A stretch of DNA of 64,000 nt from AcAMD-5 sp044343935 (GTDB taxonomy: Bacteria; Actinomycetota; Actinomycetes; S36-B12; UBA5976), in contig JBIJDU010000001.1 in NCBI GenBank assembly GCA_044343935.1, forward strand, positions 71,411-135,410. Direction: 5' to 3'. Numbering within the stretch: position 1 is the stretch's first letter; the number at the start of each line of letters is the position of its first letter. Positions 26,614-34,597 of the stretch are shown piece by piece. A program made the translations under genes and the position numbers. The notes under the pieces were generated by a model. It was not told where the DNA came from, ran no database searches, and worked only from the letters and a program-made list of their open reading frames with translations.

Positions 26614-27090
26614 ATGGCGCGCGAGCAAGGGCGAAAATTAATCGCTCAGAATAAGAAAGCCCGGCACGATTATCTACTTGGGGACACTTATGAAGCTGGA
26701 ATTCAACTAGTTGGCACTGAGGTTAAATCACTACGCGCTGGACGCGCATCTTTGGTTGATGGATACGCTGAAATCCGGAATGGTGAAGCCTGGTTGCGCA
26801 ATATTCATATTCCAGAGTATGAGCAAGGGTCTTGGACTAATCACGAGCCGCGGCGAGCGCGAAAATTATTGCTAAAGCGAGATCAATTGCGTAAGTTAAT
26901 GAAAGCAACTAAAGAAAAAGGCACCACTATTGTGCCAGTTTCACTCTACTTTAAGGATGGGTTTGCCAAAGTTGAAATTGCTGTCGCCACCGGTAAGCAA
27001 GCTCATGACAAGCGGCAATCCATTGCAGCGCGAGACGCTGCCAAGGAAGCCGCTCGCGCCATGGGGCGCCGCGCTAAAGGTGATGAATAG
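26614..27090 (+). CDS. smpB: SsrA-binding protein SmpB
   Basis: Binds tmRNA and carries it to stalled ribosomes for trans-translation. The IAQNKKARHDYLLGDTYEAG start, GTEVKSLRAGRASL, and the basic C-terminal tail (HDKRQSIAARDAAKEAAR) are characteristic. The length of 158 residues is normal. It begins 2 nt after the S41 stop with GGGAAG upstream and lies 78 bp before ssrA itself. Confidence 0.97.
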   Translation: MAREQGRKLIAQNKKARHDYLLGDTYEAGIQLVGTEVKSLRAGRASLVDGYAEIRNGEAWLRNIHIPEYEQGSWTNHEPRRARKLLLKRDQLRKLMKATKEKGTTIVPVSLYFKDGFAKVEIAVATGKQAHDKRQSIAARDAAKEAARAMGRRAKGDE

Positions 27091-27155
27091 TTAAGAGTTA
27101 CGCCCAAAGTAGTTACTCACCAAACTTGACCCAAATATCTAAGTTATCCTTTGGT

Positions 27156-27168
27156 TATAACTAAATAG
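27156..27168 (+). promoter_or_regulatory. -10 region of the tmRNA gene
   Basis: TATAAC at 27156-27161 ends 7 nt before the mature 5' end of tmRNA at 27169, as expected if transcription starts at or near the mature end. No convincing -35 is seen at the standard distance; a TTGACC at 27126-27131 is too far away. Confidence 0.5.
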
Positions 27169-27543
27169 GGGGGTGAACGGCTTCGACATCGTTCGAAATG
27201 ACAGTTGAAGCGGGCAGAGAAGCAATGGTTATCTCTCAAACATTCCATTGAAAAACATAAATGCCAAACCTATGGCTAATGATTTCGCCCTTGCTGCTTA
27301 ATAAGTAGTAAGCCCGAATCCGTCGACCCAGGGCTGCTTCCTTCCTGGTGTTCGGCGTCGCTGCGGAAGCTCACAGCGCGTGGGGGTCACGACCACGCTA
27401 TGGACATCTTTTTGTGACTTGAGCCAAGTGTTGCGACGGGCCACGAGATGCGCAACGGCTGACTACTTAATATTGTGGCTGCGCCCGGAGAATGCCTGAA
27501 GTTACGACGTTGGACGCGGGTTCGATTCCCGCCACCTCCACCA
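27169..27543 (+). ncRNA. ssrA: Transfer-messenger RNA
   Basis: One-piece tmRNA of about 375 nt. GGGGGTG at the 5' end pairs with CACCTCC before the encoded CCA, giving the tRNA-like acceptor stem; the T-arm GCGGG-TTCGATT-CCCGC is clear. The tag reading frame starts at GCC 27263 and reads AKPMANDFALAA followed by two TAA codons; the ALAA end is the protease-recognition sequence. Pseudoknot-like GC-rich stretches follow. smpB lies directly upstream. The 3' end is a classic integration site, and an accessory-looking region begins right after it. Confidence 0.97.
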
Positions 27544-27563
27544 TTTCTGAATCCCTCAACTCG

Positions 27564-27592
27564 GGGTGTCTAACCCATCTGCGTTTGTTTTT
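27564..27592 (+). terminator. Weak intrinsic terminator after ssrA
   Basis: GGGT (27564-27567) can pair with ACCC (27573-27576) around a five-base loop, and a T-rich run follows at 27583-27592. The stem is short, so this is tentative. Confidence 0.35.
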
Positions 27593-27608
27593 CAGCCTTC
27601 TTATGTTA

Positions 27609-27635
27609 ATATTTCTATATCTCTAGTAGAAATAT
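27609..27635. promoter_or_regulatory. Perfect 9-bp inverted repeat before the YdhS-like gene
   Basis: ATATTTCTA (27609-27617) and TAGAAATAT (27627-27635) form perfect arms around a 9-bp spacer, ending 6 bp before the ATG at 27642. The centre-to-centre distance of 18 bp and the A+T-rich arms resemble a dimeric repressor operator. No regulator gene lies next to it. A hairpin function at the RNA level is possible but weak in stability. Confidence 0.45.
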
Positions 27636-27641
27636 AGGTTT

Positions 27642-28931
27642 ATGAAGTCGATAGCATTGATTGGCGGCGGCGCCTCTGGCCTGTTGGTAGCTGCGAACTT
27701 ACTAAGAAAATCTAATCAACCCTTAGCAATCAAGGTGATAGAGCCAAACCCGGAACTGGGAAGCGGCATTGCATATGGGACCGATGATTTAGATCATCTG
27801 CTAAATGTGCCAGCTTCTCGGATGAGTGCATTTGTCGAAGACGCAAATTCACTTTGTGATTGGTTGGGAGTTTCTGGAGATACATTTATCTCTAGAGCAG
27901 ATTATCGCAGATATTTGCAAGCGATGTTACAAAAGACAATTGCAGAATCAAGTGGAAAGCACTCATTTGAACATATCGTTAAAAGAGTTGAAGGAATTAA
28001 TCGCAGTGGTTCTATGTGGGAATGTGAGTTAGCTGACGGGAGTACGCAGCTAGCTGATTTCGTTGTTTTAGCTACAGGTCATCAAAAGATAATAATTCCA
28101 GAAGCATTGCAACCATATATAAAGAATCCAGGTGTAACAGCTGACGTTTGGCAGCAGTCGATAGATACCAAGCACAACAGAGTCGCCATTATTGGAACTG
28201 GTTTGACTTTCTACGATGTAACGCTCTCATACCTACGTGAGAACCCTCACGCCAAAATTCACGGCATTTCGAGAAATGGTCTTTTGCCTTCACCGCATTT
28301 AAGGCATCGTGAACCACCTTTACCAGTTCCAAATGTAGTGAAATCTTCAGCTCAAGCTATCAGAGACTACTTAGTTGCCTCCGGTGAAAAATGGCGTGAG
28401 GCTCAAGATGGGATAAGGCACGATCTTCAAGAAATCTGGTCAGATTTTCCAGATACCGAAAAGAGAAAGTTCTTAGACAAATACTTTAGGTGGTGGAATG
28501 TTTTGCGACATCGATCGGCACCAGACGCTCACGACAGAATGCAGGATTACATTTCAAGCAACAAAGTTGAAATAGTAAAGGACGAGGTAAAAGATATTGA
28601 GAGCATAGGTCAGTCCTTCACGATAAATCTAAGTTCTGGCACAAATATTGAGGTTGATCAGATAATTAATTGCTGTGGAAACTCTTTTGAGGTAAGTAAC
28701 CCGCTAATCAAAAAACTTATCGACATTGGCGTCGCCAAACCTGGCCCACTTCAATTAGGAATTTCAGTAAGCACGAAAACCTTACAGGTTAAGAGTAAAA
28801 ACGGTGAAGTTCATAATGAAATGTTTGCAATTGGCCCAATTCTGGTGGGAGAGTTACTCGAAACAACCGCAATTCCCGAGATCAAAATTCAAGCTAACCA
28901 TATCGCTGAACAAATCATGAATTCAAAATAA
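27642..28931 (+). CDS. FAD/NAD(P)-binding oxidoreductase, YdhS-like (COG4529)
   Basis: The N-terminal dinucleotide-binding motif IALIGGGASGLLVAANLL is followed by GSGIAYGTDDLDHLLNVPASRMSAF, a hallmark of the YdhS/NAD_binding_9 group, and by a second nucleotide motif VAIIGTGLTFYDVTLSYL near residue 182. The ATG motif VVLATGH lies near residue 142. The 429-residue protein is probably soluble. The reaction of this family is unknown. It is the first gene of the accessory stretch after ssrA and probably has its own promoter, since the next gene has a strong one. No Shine-Dalgarno sequence is obvious. Confidence 0.8.
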   Translation: MKSIALIGGGASGLLVAANLLRKSNQPLAIKVIEPNPELGSGIAYGTDDLDHLLNVPASRMSAFVEDANSLCDWLGVSGDTFISRADYRRYLQAMLQKTIAESSGKHSFEHIVKRVEGINRSGSMWECELADGSTQLADFVVLATGHQKIIIPEALQPYIKNPGVTADVWQQSIDTKHNRVAIIGTGLTFYDVTLSYLRENPHAKIHGISRNGLLPSPHLRHREPPLPVPNVVKSSAQAIRDYLVASGEKWREAQDGIRHDLQEIWSDFPDTEKRKFLDKYFRWWNVLRHRSAPDAHDRMQDYISSNKVEIVKDEVKDIESIGQSFTINLSSGTNIEVDQIINCCGNSFEVSNPLIKKLIDIGVAKPGPLQLGISVSTKTLQVKSKNGEVHNEMFAIGPILVGELLETTAIPEIKIQANHIAEQIMNSK

Positions 28932-28975
28932 TTCTCAGGTCCAAATTTCATCAAGACAAATTATGACAAATATGG

Positions 28976-28989
28976 AGCCAAGCTTGGCT
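28976..28989 (+). terminator. 14-bp palindrome downstream of the YdhS-like gene
   Basis: AGCCAAGCTTGGCT is a perfect palindrome that can fold into a 5-bp hairpin with a four-base loop and is followed by TTCCTT. It may stop transcription of the YdhS-like gene or act as a protein-binding site. The remaining sequence 28932-29100 holds no recognisable gene. Confidence 0.35.
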
Positions 28990-29100
28990 TTCCTTGCTCC
29001 TAACGCTAAATAGTCAGTAGTTAAGATCTAGTCCCAGGTGAAACCGATATCTGAAAGTTAGGGTAGTCATTTAAATCTGAATGATTCACAAAGATTTACT

Positions 29101-29137
29101 TTGACCAAGCATCAAAGAAGCAGATAAGATTTTGGTT
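29101..29137 (+). promoter_or_regulatory. Strong leaderless promoter of the mandelate-racemase-type gene
   Basis: TTGACC (29101-29106), an 18-bp spacer and TAAGAT (29125-29130) form the best two-box promoter in the window. The -10 ends 7 nt before GTG 29138, so transcription should begin at the start codon. It would drive the MR-kinase-enolase genes. Confidence 0.65.
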
Positions 29138-30247
29138 GTGGATACCGTGGCGAATATAGAAACTTTCGAAGCTCGAGTTCCACTTCCTGCCCCACTTTCG
29201 GTCGGCACCGCAAAAATCACACATCGAACCTATTCTGTTGTTCGGATAACTACTTCAGATGGATTGATCGGAGTCGGCTACTGCTATAGCAGGGGATTGC
29301 CAATTTCTAAAATCATTCAAGATTCGATGGCCCCAGTCGCAATGGGTAAAACGGCAGAATCCCCTGCTGAAATTCGTAACCTTGTGTTGGGCTTTAACTG
29401 GCAATCAGCCGAACATGGAACGGTAACGGCAGCAGCAAGTGCTATCGATATGGCGCTATATGACATCCTCGCCAAAAGAAAGAATCAGAGTGTTGCGCAT
29501 TATTTAGGATCAACAGTCACTGAAATTCCTGTTTATAGCGTAATCGGTTACCACTACGGCACAAACAATGATGGATTGGCTGCTGAAGTTCAGTTCGCAC
29601 TTAGCAAAGGGATTAAGTCTTTCAAAATGGTGATGGGTGCCGACACTCCAGCGCGAGATTATGAGAGAGTTAAAATCGTACGAGAGCTGATTGGCACTAA
29701 ATCATTACTTGCGTTAGATGCGTTTCGTACATTAGGAAATCTGGAAAATGCAATCAAGCGAGTTAGTATGATTAGCGAATTTGACATTGCATTTATTGAA
29801 GATCCATTTCTAGAATCAGAAGGACTACTGGCAATTGCGCTTCGTGAGGCTACCGGTGTTCCAGTGTCTTTCGGCGAATCTTTGGCATCAGCAAAAATGG
29901 CGAAACAAGTTATGCATTACAACCAGACGGACATTTTGCGAGTGGATGCCCTAGTAATTGGTGGTGTTGATCAATTTCTAGAGGCGACCGAAGCGGCACA
30001 TCAGCACGGGAAAACCTATGCGACCCATATCCACACGGAAATTCATTCACAGTTGGCTGCTGCGACTCAAAATCTATATCCGGGCGGACTTGAGTATTTA
30101 GATCCCAGTTATGAAATAGATCTGTTTCATCATTTATTAACGGAACCCATCAAAATTGCAAATGGAAATGCCGTTTTGAGTCAAGAGCCTGGTTTTGGAA
30201 TTAATTGGGATTGGGATGCAATTCTTAAATTCTCACAAGAAACGTGA
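29138..30247 (+). CDS. Mandelate racemase/muconate lactonizing enzyme family protein, probable acid-sugar dehydratase
   Basis: A 369-residue enolase-superfamily TIM barrel. Metal ligands Asp194 (LLALDAF), Glu221 (FIEDPF) and Glu247 (SFGESL) are present, as are the Asp270-His297 dyad (RVDALVIGG, ATHIHTE) and Glu319; these match the mandelate-racemase subgroup. The K-x-K motif reads K163-M-V165, so the second general base Lys is gone and a His-only mechanism such as dehydration is more likely than racemization. Substrate unknown; an aldonate or aldarate is inferred. GTG 29138 is set by the promoter box; a TTG 6 nt upstream is less likely. The kinase gene follows after 6 nt. Confidence 0.82.
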   Translation: MDTVANIETFEARVPLPAPLSVGTAKITHRTYSVVRITTSDGLIGVGYCYSRGLPISKIIQDSMAPVAMGKTAESPAEIRNLVLGFNWQSAEHGTVTAAASAIDMALYDILAKRKNQSVAHYLGSTVTEIPVYSVIGYHYGTNNDGLAAEVQFALSKGIKSFKMVMGADTPARDYERVKIVRELIGTKSLLALDAFRTLGNLENAIKRVSMISEFDIAFIEDPFLESEGLLAIALREATGVPVSFGESLASAKMAKQVMHYNQTDILRVDALVIGGVDQFLEATEAAHQHGKTYATHIHTEIHSQLAAATQNLYPGGLEYLDPSYEIDLFHHLLTEPIKIANGNAVLSQEPGFGINWDWDAILKFSQET

Positions 30248-30253
30248 ATAGTT

Positions 30254-31240
30254 ATGTCTTTGAATCTACTTAATGAGAACACTGTTGTTGATTATTTGAT
30301 AAGTCGTGGAGTTATTGAATCTAATGAGAAAGTAATTGTTGAAGAATTGACAGGTGGTGTTTCAAATACGGTTCTATCAATCAAATCGGATACAGTAGAT
30401 TTGGTCCTGAAACAAGCTTTACCAGTGTTAAAGGTAGCCCAGCATTGGGAAGCAGATCCAAGAAGAGCTGTAGTTGAAGCTAATGCATTGAAGTTGTACA
30501 ACTCAATCACCCCGTATCAGGTGCCGAATCTGGTTTTTCTGGATCCAGAAGCATTCGTGCTGATTATGGAACGAGTCCCTCGACTTTGCAGCGTGTGGCG
30601 ATCAGATCTTTTATCAGGAAAATTTGACTTTAATGTGGCTGAGGTGCTTGGAAATACTTTAGCGAAATGGCATCTTTTTGGTGAAGAAAATTATTCAAAA
30701 TTGCAGGACTTTCAAGAAGATGAATTGTTTGAACAATTGCGAATAGATCCATTTTATCGATTTGTGGCAAGTAAGAATCCAACGATTCAGAATAGTATTC
30801 AAATACTTATTGATGAATTAGAGCAACAACGAATTACACTTGTGCATGGAGACTTTTCACCAAAAAATATCATGGTCTCTGAATCTGGTTCAGTTTATGT
30901 ATTGGACTTTGAGGTAACCCACTTAGGTAACCCAGTATTTGATTTGGCCTTTTTGTTGGGTCATTTAATGTGCAAATTCTTTCGTGCTCCCGAGAAAGAC
31001 GAGAAAGAAATTGCAGAAATGGCTATCCGCTTTACTTCAAGTTATCAAGCAATTCGTGACCTACCAGAGTCGCTGGCGCACCACACGGCGCTAATCTCAC
31101 TTGCGCGAGTTGAAGGAAAATCTCCAGTTGATTATCTAGACTCTAGCCAGCAAAAGAAACTGCAAACCTACACGAAGGAAGTATTATCTAATCCAATTGG
31201 AATAGATACTCACAAACTATTTGATTCGAGCCAAAAATGA
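30254..31240 (+). CDS. APH/5-methylthioribose-kinase-like small-molecule kinase
   Basis: A 328-residue protein-kinase-like fold of the phosphotransferase family. The LVLKQALP segment (Lys53) with the Arg-rich stretch after it strongly recalls 5-methylthioribose kinase. The catalytic loop is LVHGDFSPKNIMV (Asp200, Asn205) and the metal site is VLDFE (Asp218), DFE in place of DFG/DPE. All catalytic residues are there, so it should phosphorylate a small hydroxylated compound. No other methionine-salvage gene is in the window, so a sugar or sugar acid from this cassette is the likelier substrate. It overlaps the enolase-like gene by 4 bp (ATGA), implying coupled expression. Confidence 0.78.
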   Translation: MSLNLLNENTVVDYLISRGVIESNEKVIVEELTGGVSNTVLSIKSDTVDLVLKQALPVLKVAQHWEADPRRAVVEANALKLYNSITPYQVPNLVFLDPEAFVLIMERVPRLCSVWRSDLLSGKFDFNVAEVLGNTLAKWHLFGEENYSKLQDFQEDELFEQLRIDPFYRFVASKNPTIQNSIQILIDELEQQRITLVHGDFSPKNIMVSESGSVYVLDFEVTHLGNPVFDLAFLLGHLMCKFFRAPEKDEKEIAEMAIRFTSSYQAIRDLPESLAHHTALISLARVEGKSPVDYLDSSQQKKLQTYTKEVLSNPIGIDTHKLFDSSQK

Positions 31241-32508
31241 AAATTGTTGATCTACTTGGCTATCAAGTCTTGGATTCCCGTGGTCGACCCACAGTTGCTG
31301 CCCGAATTACTTTAGAAGACGGCAGTTCGCATAGTGCAAGGGTTCCCTCCGGAGCGTCAACGGGGCAACATGAAGCAGCAGAACTTCGTGACGGCGATCT
31401 GGCTGGAATTAACAAATTTTATTATGGCCTATCAGTATCTAAAGCAGTTTTAAATATCAATAGCAAGATAAAGCCTGCCATGGTTGGGCTAGAAATTGAT
31501 CTATCCAGTGTTGATCAAAAACTAACTGAATTAGATAGCTCCGAGCGATTTCAAAATTTAGGCGCAAACGCGACCCTAGCAGTCTCGCTGGCTTCTAGTA
31601 TGGCAGCAGCGCACCAGCAGCAGAAGTCACTAGCAAGATATTTTCAACCAACTGGCAAGTTACTCATTCCGATGCCGATGGTAAATATCCTTTCCGGTGG
31701 CGCACATGCGAATCGGGGAATGGATATCCAGGATGTGTTGATAATTCCACATGGTGCTAACTCTTTCTCTGAAGCCATTGCTTGGGCGGCGGGGATTAGG
31801 GAAGCGGCCGCCAGAATTGGACAGCGCAACGGAATGGTTACTCATTTAGTTGCAGATGAGGGTGGCTTGGGGATAGCCTTTAAGTCGATTAACACTGCTT
31901 GTGAATTTATAGTAGAGGTCATTGACTCTGTAGGGCTTACCGTAGGCAAAGAAATTAGTTTGGCACTTGATATCGCTGCAACGCAATTTTTTCAAGAGAA
32001 CAAGTATCACCTGACTAATGCCAACCAAAGCCTTTCTAGCAAAGAGTTTGTGCGGTATTTAACTAATTTGGTTAATGAATTTCCAATAGTTTCAATAGAA
32101 GATCCTTTTGCCGAGGATGATTGGGAATCTTGGATTGAATTTAATGAGGCTGCTCCCAATACCCTTCAAATAATGGGCGATGATTTACTAACGACAAATC
32201 TGTCTCGACTAGAACGTTCGATTTCAGAAAAAGCTGCAAATGCTGTATTGATAAAACCAAATCAAAATGGATTAGTTACTAACACTCATAAAGTTGTTCA
32301 TAAAGCCAAACAAGCACATTTCCGAACAGTGGTATCAGCTCGATCTGGTGAAACTGAAGACTCTTGGCTGGCCGATCTAGCTGTAGGTTGGGGTGCTGGA
32401 CAGATCAAGGTTGGTTCAACCCATGGATCCGAGCGCACCAGCAAATGGAACAGACTTTTGGAGTTAGAGCAGCTTGAAGATTGCTTTTTTTCAAATCCGT
32501 TTAAATAA
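31237..32508 (+). CDS. Diverged enolase paralogue
   Basis: The 423-residue protein aligns along the whole of phosphopyruvate hydratase: DSRGRPTV, the SGAST loop, GGAHA (His157), DEGG (Glu208), metal ligands Asp245, Glu288 and Asp315, base Lys340 (LIKPNQNG) and Lys391. Two normally invariant positions differ: DIQD has Asp166 where enolases have Glu, and SARSGETED has Ala368 for the His of the S-H-R-S-G-E motif. The ADN after the first His is ANR. It may act on a phospho-acid related to 2-phosphoglycerate or be a weakened enolase. The essential housekeeping enolase presumably lies elsewhere, though it cannot be seen here. Translation is coupled to the kinase gene. Confidence 0.85.
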   Translation: MKIVDLLGYQVLDSRGRPTVAARITLEDGSSHSARVPSGASTGQHEAAELRDGDLAGINKFYYGLSVSKAVLNINSKIKPAMVGLEIDLSSVDQKLTELDSSERFQNLGANATLAVSLASSMAAAHQQQKSLARYFQPTGKLLIPMPMVNILSGGAHANRGMDIQDVLIIPHGANSFSEAIAWAAGIREAAARIGQRNGMVTHLVADEGGLGIAFKSINTACEFIVEVIDSVGLTVGKEISLALDIAATQFFQENKYHLTNANQSLSSKEFVRYLTNLVNEFPIVSIEDPFAEDDWESWIEFNEAAPNTLQIMGDDLLTTNLSRLERSISEKAANAVLIKPNQNGLVTNTHKVVHKAKQAHFRTVVSARSGETEDSWLADLAVGWGAGQIKVGSTHGSERTSKWNRLLELEQLEDCFFSNPFK

Positions 32509-32518
32509 GCTTTATTTG

Positions 32519-33556
32519 TTAAATAAATTCTGGAATTTTCACTTGATATCGATCAGCAACTTCAAGAATATTCGTTATCACACCTTGGGTTAACGATATG
32601 CCAGATTTATCTCGGTCCGTTAATGTTTTGTGCTCAAATTCCCCAGGCATTAGGACGCTATTGGGAGTTCCGGCATTATGCATAATTAGTTCAAATTCTC
32701 TTCCTACCGATTGAAAGAGCGCAATGCTGGCAAACCTAGATACATCCACACCAATTAGTACTGTGCCATTTCCATAGCCACTGTCTGAAATTGCAGCTGG
32801 CATGTTTCCAGACAAGATTCCGGCGGCTAAATCGATCAAAACCGAGATACCTGAACCTTTATGGCCGCCGAAGGTTAAGAGTGAGCCACCATTAGCTAAG
32901 TCATCAGCATTAGTTGTGAAATTACCATCTTTGTCTAAGAGCAATCCGGGTGGCAATTCTTCGCCGCTCATGCCAGCCAGAATGATCTTTCCAGCAGCAA
33001 CGATCGCAGTAGAGAAATCCAATACGTAGTTAAATTCACCACTCCCTGGCAATGCCCAGGCAAATGGGTTAGTTCCCATAACTCGTTTATAGCCACCGAA
33101 GGGCGCAACAATCGGTCCACCAGTATTGCAAAATGCGATTCCCATCAAGCCGGCAGTTGCCATTAAATCCACATATTCACCTAAGCGTCCAACATGATTT
33201 GTTCGCTTTAGAACTACTGTTGCGGTGCCATATTGTTTAGTTAAGTCAACTAGTTTTTCGGTCGCTAAATATGATGCCGTTTGACCCCAACCCCAATTCC
33301 CATCAATCTCAGCGGTTGCTTCTTTCTCAAACGCAATCTTTGGTTGTGCGGCGGGAATTAAATGACCCTGTTCAACCCAGCCAGAATATTCAACAAGTCG
33401 AATAATGCCATGCGAATCGTGACCAACTAAGTTTGATAAAACCAATGATTTAGCCACCGCTGCGGCAGCAGGATCTGGTGCGCCCATAGCACCAAGCACT
33501 CGCTTTGTTACATCAATTAAAGTTTGGCTGGAAAAGTTTCTTGTTGTATTAGACAA
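32519..33556 (-). CDS. Ldh2-family NAD(P)-dependent 2-hydroxyacid dehydrogenase
   Basis: Malate/L-lactate dehydrogenase family type II (Pfam PF02615), distinct from classical LDH/MDH. The GHDSHGIIRLVEY segment near residue 45 carries the His-Arg substrate pair, KRTNHVGRLGEY the second His, and GGHKGSGISVLIDLAAGILSG the cofactor region near the C-terminus. Members reduce 2-ketoacids such as pyruvate, hydroxypyruvate, 2,3-diketogulonate or cyclic imino acids; substrate not determinable. The TTG at 33556 has GAGG 7 nt upstream and overlaps the upstream gene by 8 bp; another TTG at 33568 is possible. The stop is 10 bp from that of the enolase-like gene. Confidence 0.82.
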   Translation of the reverse strand: MSNTTRNFSSQTLIDVTKRVLGAMGAPDPAAAAVAKSLVLSNLVGHDSHGIIRLVEYSGWVEQGHLIPAAQPKIAFEKEATAEIDGNWGWGQTASYLATEKLVDLTKQYGTATVVLKRTNHVGRLGEYVDLMATAGLMGIAFCNTGGPIVAPFGGYKRVMGTNPFAWALPGSGEFNYVLDFSTAIVAAGKIILAGMSGEELPPGLLLDKDGNFTTNADDLANGGSLLTFGGHKGSGISVLIDLAAGILSGNMPAAISDSGYGNGTVLIGVDVSRFASIALFQSVGREFELIMHNAGTPNSVLMPGEFEHKTLTDRDKSGISLTQGVITNILEVADRYQVKIPEFI

Positions 33557-34478
33557 ATTTTGCCTCAACTAAACCAAGTTCCCCAAAGTCAACACTTACT
33601 AAATCGCCAACTTGAACAAAGCAATGTCCAGTACAGGTGCCAGTGCTAATGAATTCACCAGCCTTCACATATCTACCGCGCTCACGAAGCCAGTTGATCA
33701 TCCAGGTTGCACTAGTTATTGGGTGCCCCATTGCTTGGATGCCTTGTCCAGATTTTATGTAATGGCCATTTACATACAGGTCTAAATTTGCGTTAGGTAA
33801 ATCAATCTCTTGCCAGTCTTTAATCTTGTTACCTACCACAAAAGCAGCACCACCGGCATTGTCATACATGCCGCCGAAGTAGCCACTAAGGCTGTACCAA
33901 TCTTCGAAAACTGAATCCCCAATTTCTATAACGGGTGCCAGATATTCAACTCCGGCTCTAACATCAGCTTCAGTGTAGGGCTGGGTTCTAACTGGAAAAT
34001 CAACTCCGAATTGAAATGCAAACTCACATTCACACAATCGATAGTTCACAAAAAATTCCGATGGCACTTCTGCTGGACTATTCATAATGGATCGCGTGAA
34101 AAGACGCCCTGGTGAAGGTTCTGGAATGTTCTCCGCTTTACGCACGTCTAGACTTGCTGCACCAACTTTCCACCCTGCACCTTCCCAACCAAGGGCATCC
34201 TCCAAATTCAGTACAACATGAGCCATAGATGTCCACGATCTGGCTCGTAATCTCTCTGGCATCACAACCGGTTTTCGATTTATTCGGCCAGCTGCTATTA
34301 ATTCAATTACTTCATTGAGTTCTTGATCTGTTAAGTCAGATTCGCGCTCAGATGGCAGCGATCCTCCGGGAGGTGTCGGACCATGAATCAATCTACCTCG
34401 ATCAGACAAGTAATCAGGCCGACCGCTATGTCGATTAGAACGCAGCTGCGCTAACCGTGAGATTTCATAGTTTTCCAT
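33549..34478 (-). CDS. MhpD/FAH-family 2-keto-4-pentenoate hydratase-like enzyme
   Basis: The C-terminal two thirds have the fumarylacetoacetase-fold signature: a metal site with Glu residues in CECEFAFQFG, PVIEIGDSVFEDW, NGHYIKSGQG, and the closing TGTCTGHCFVQVGDLVSVDFGELG. Hydratases and decarboxylases of this family act on 2-ketoacids with a 4-ene. The N-terminal 60 residues, with a PPGGSLPSERE stretch, are a hydrophilic extension. It forms an operon with the Ldh2-type gene. A TACTGT hexamer ends 8 nt before the ATG, slightly outside the usual leaderless spacing. In a sugar-acid pathway it could hydrate or cleave a 2-keto-3-deoxy intermediate. Confidence 0.78.
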   Translation of the reverse strand: MENYEISRLAQLRSNRHSGRPDYLSDRGRLIHGPTPPGGSLPSERESDLTDQELNEVIELIAAGRINRKPVVMPERLRARSWTSMAHVVLNLEDALGWEGAGWKVGAASLDVRKAENIPEPSPGRLFTRSIMNSPAEVPSEFFVNYRLCECEFAFQFGVDFPVRTQPYTEADVRAGVEYLAPVIEIGDSVFEDWYSLSGYFGGMYDNAGGAAFVVGNKIKDWQEIDLPNANLDLYVNGHYIKSGQGIQAMGHPITSATWMINWLRERGRYVKAGEFISTGTCTGHCFVQVGDLVSVDFGELGLVEAKFV

Positions 34479-34597
34479 AAGTTGGCACAGTAACAGATGA
34501 AATCGATCTCAACTAGTAGTGATTGACCATTTACTTTTGCCCTGCTCCCAAGCAAATGTGATTTGGGCAGCAATACCGCTGAATTCGGTTTATTGCT

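Noticed and set aside
30254..31240. Aminoglycoside resistance gene
   Set aside because: The APH-type fold is shared by many small-molecule kinases; the KQALP segment and the metabolic context point to a sugar-type substrate.
31237..32508. Housekeeping enolase
   Set aside because: Loss of the Glu in DIQE and the His in SHRSGE, and placement in a kinase/MR cassette, make a paralogue more likely; absence of another eno in the genome would reverse this.
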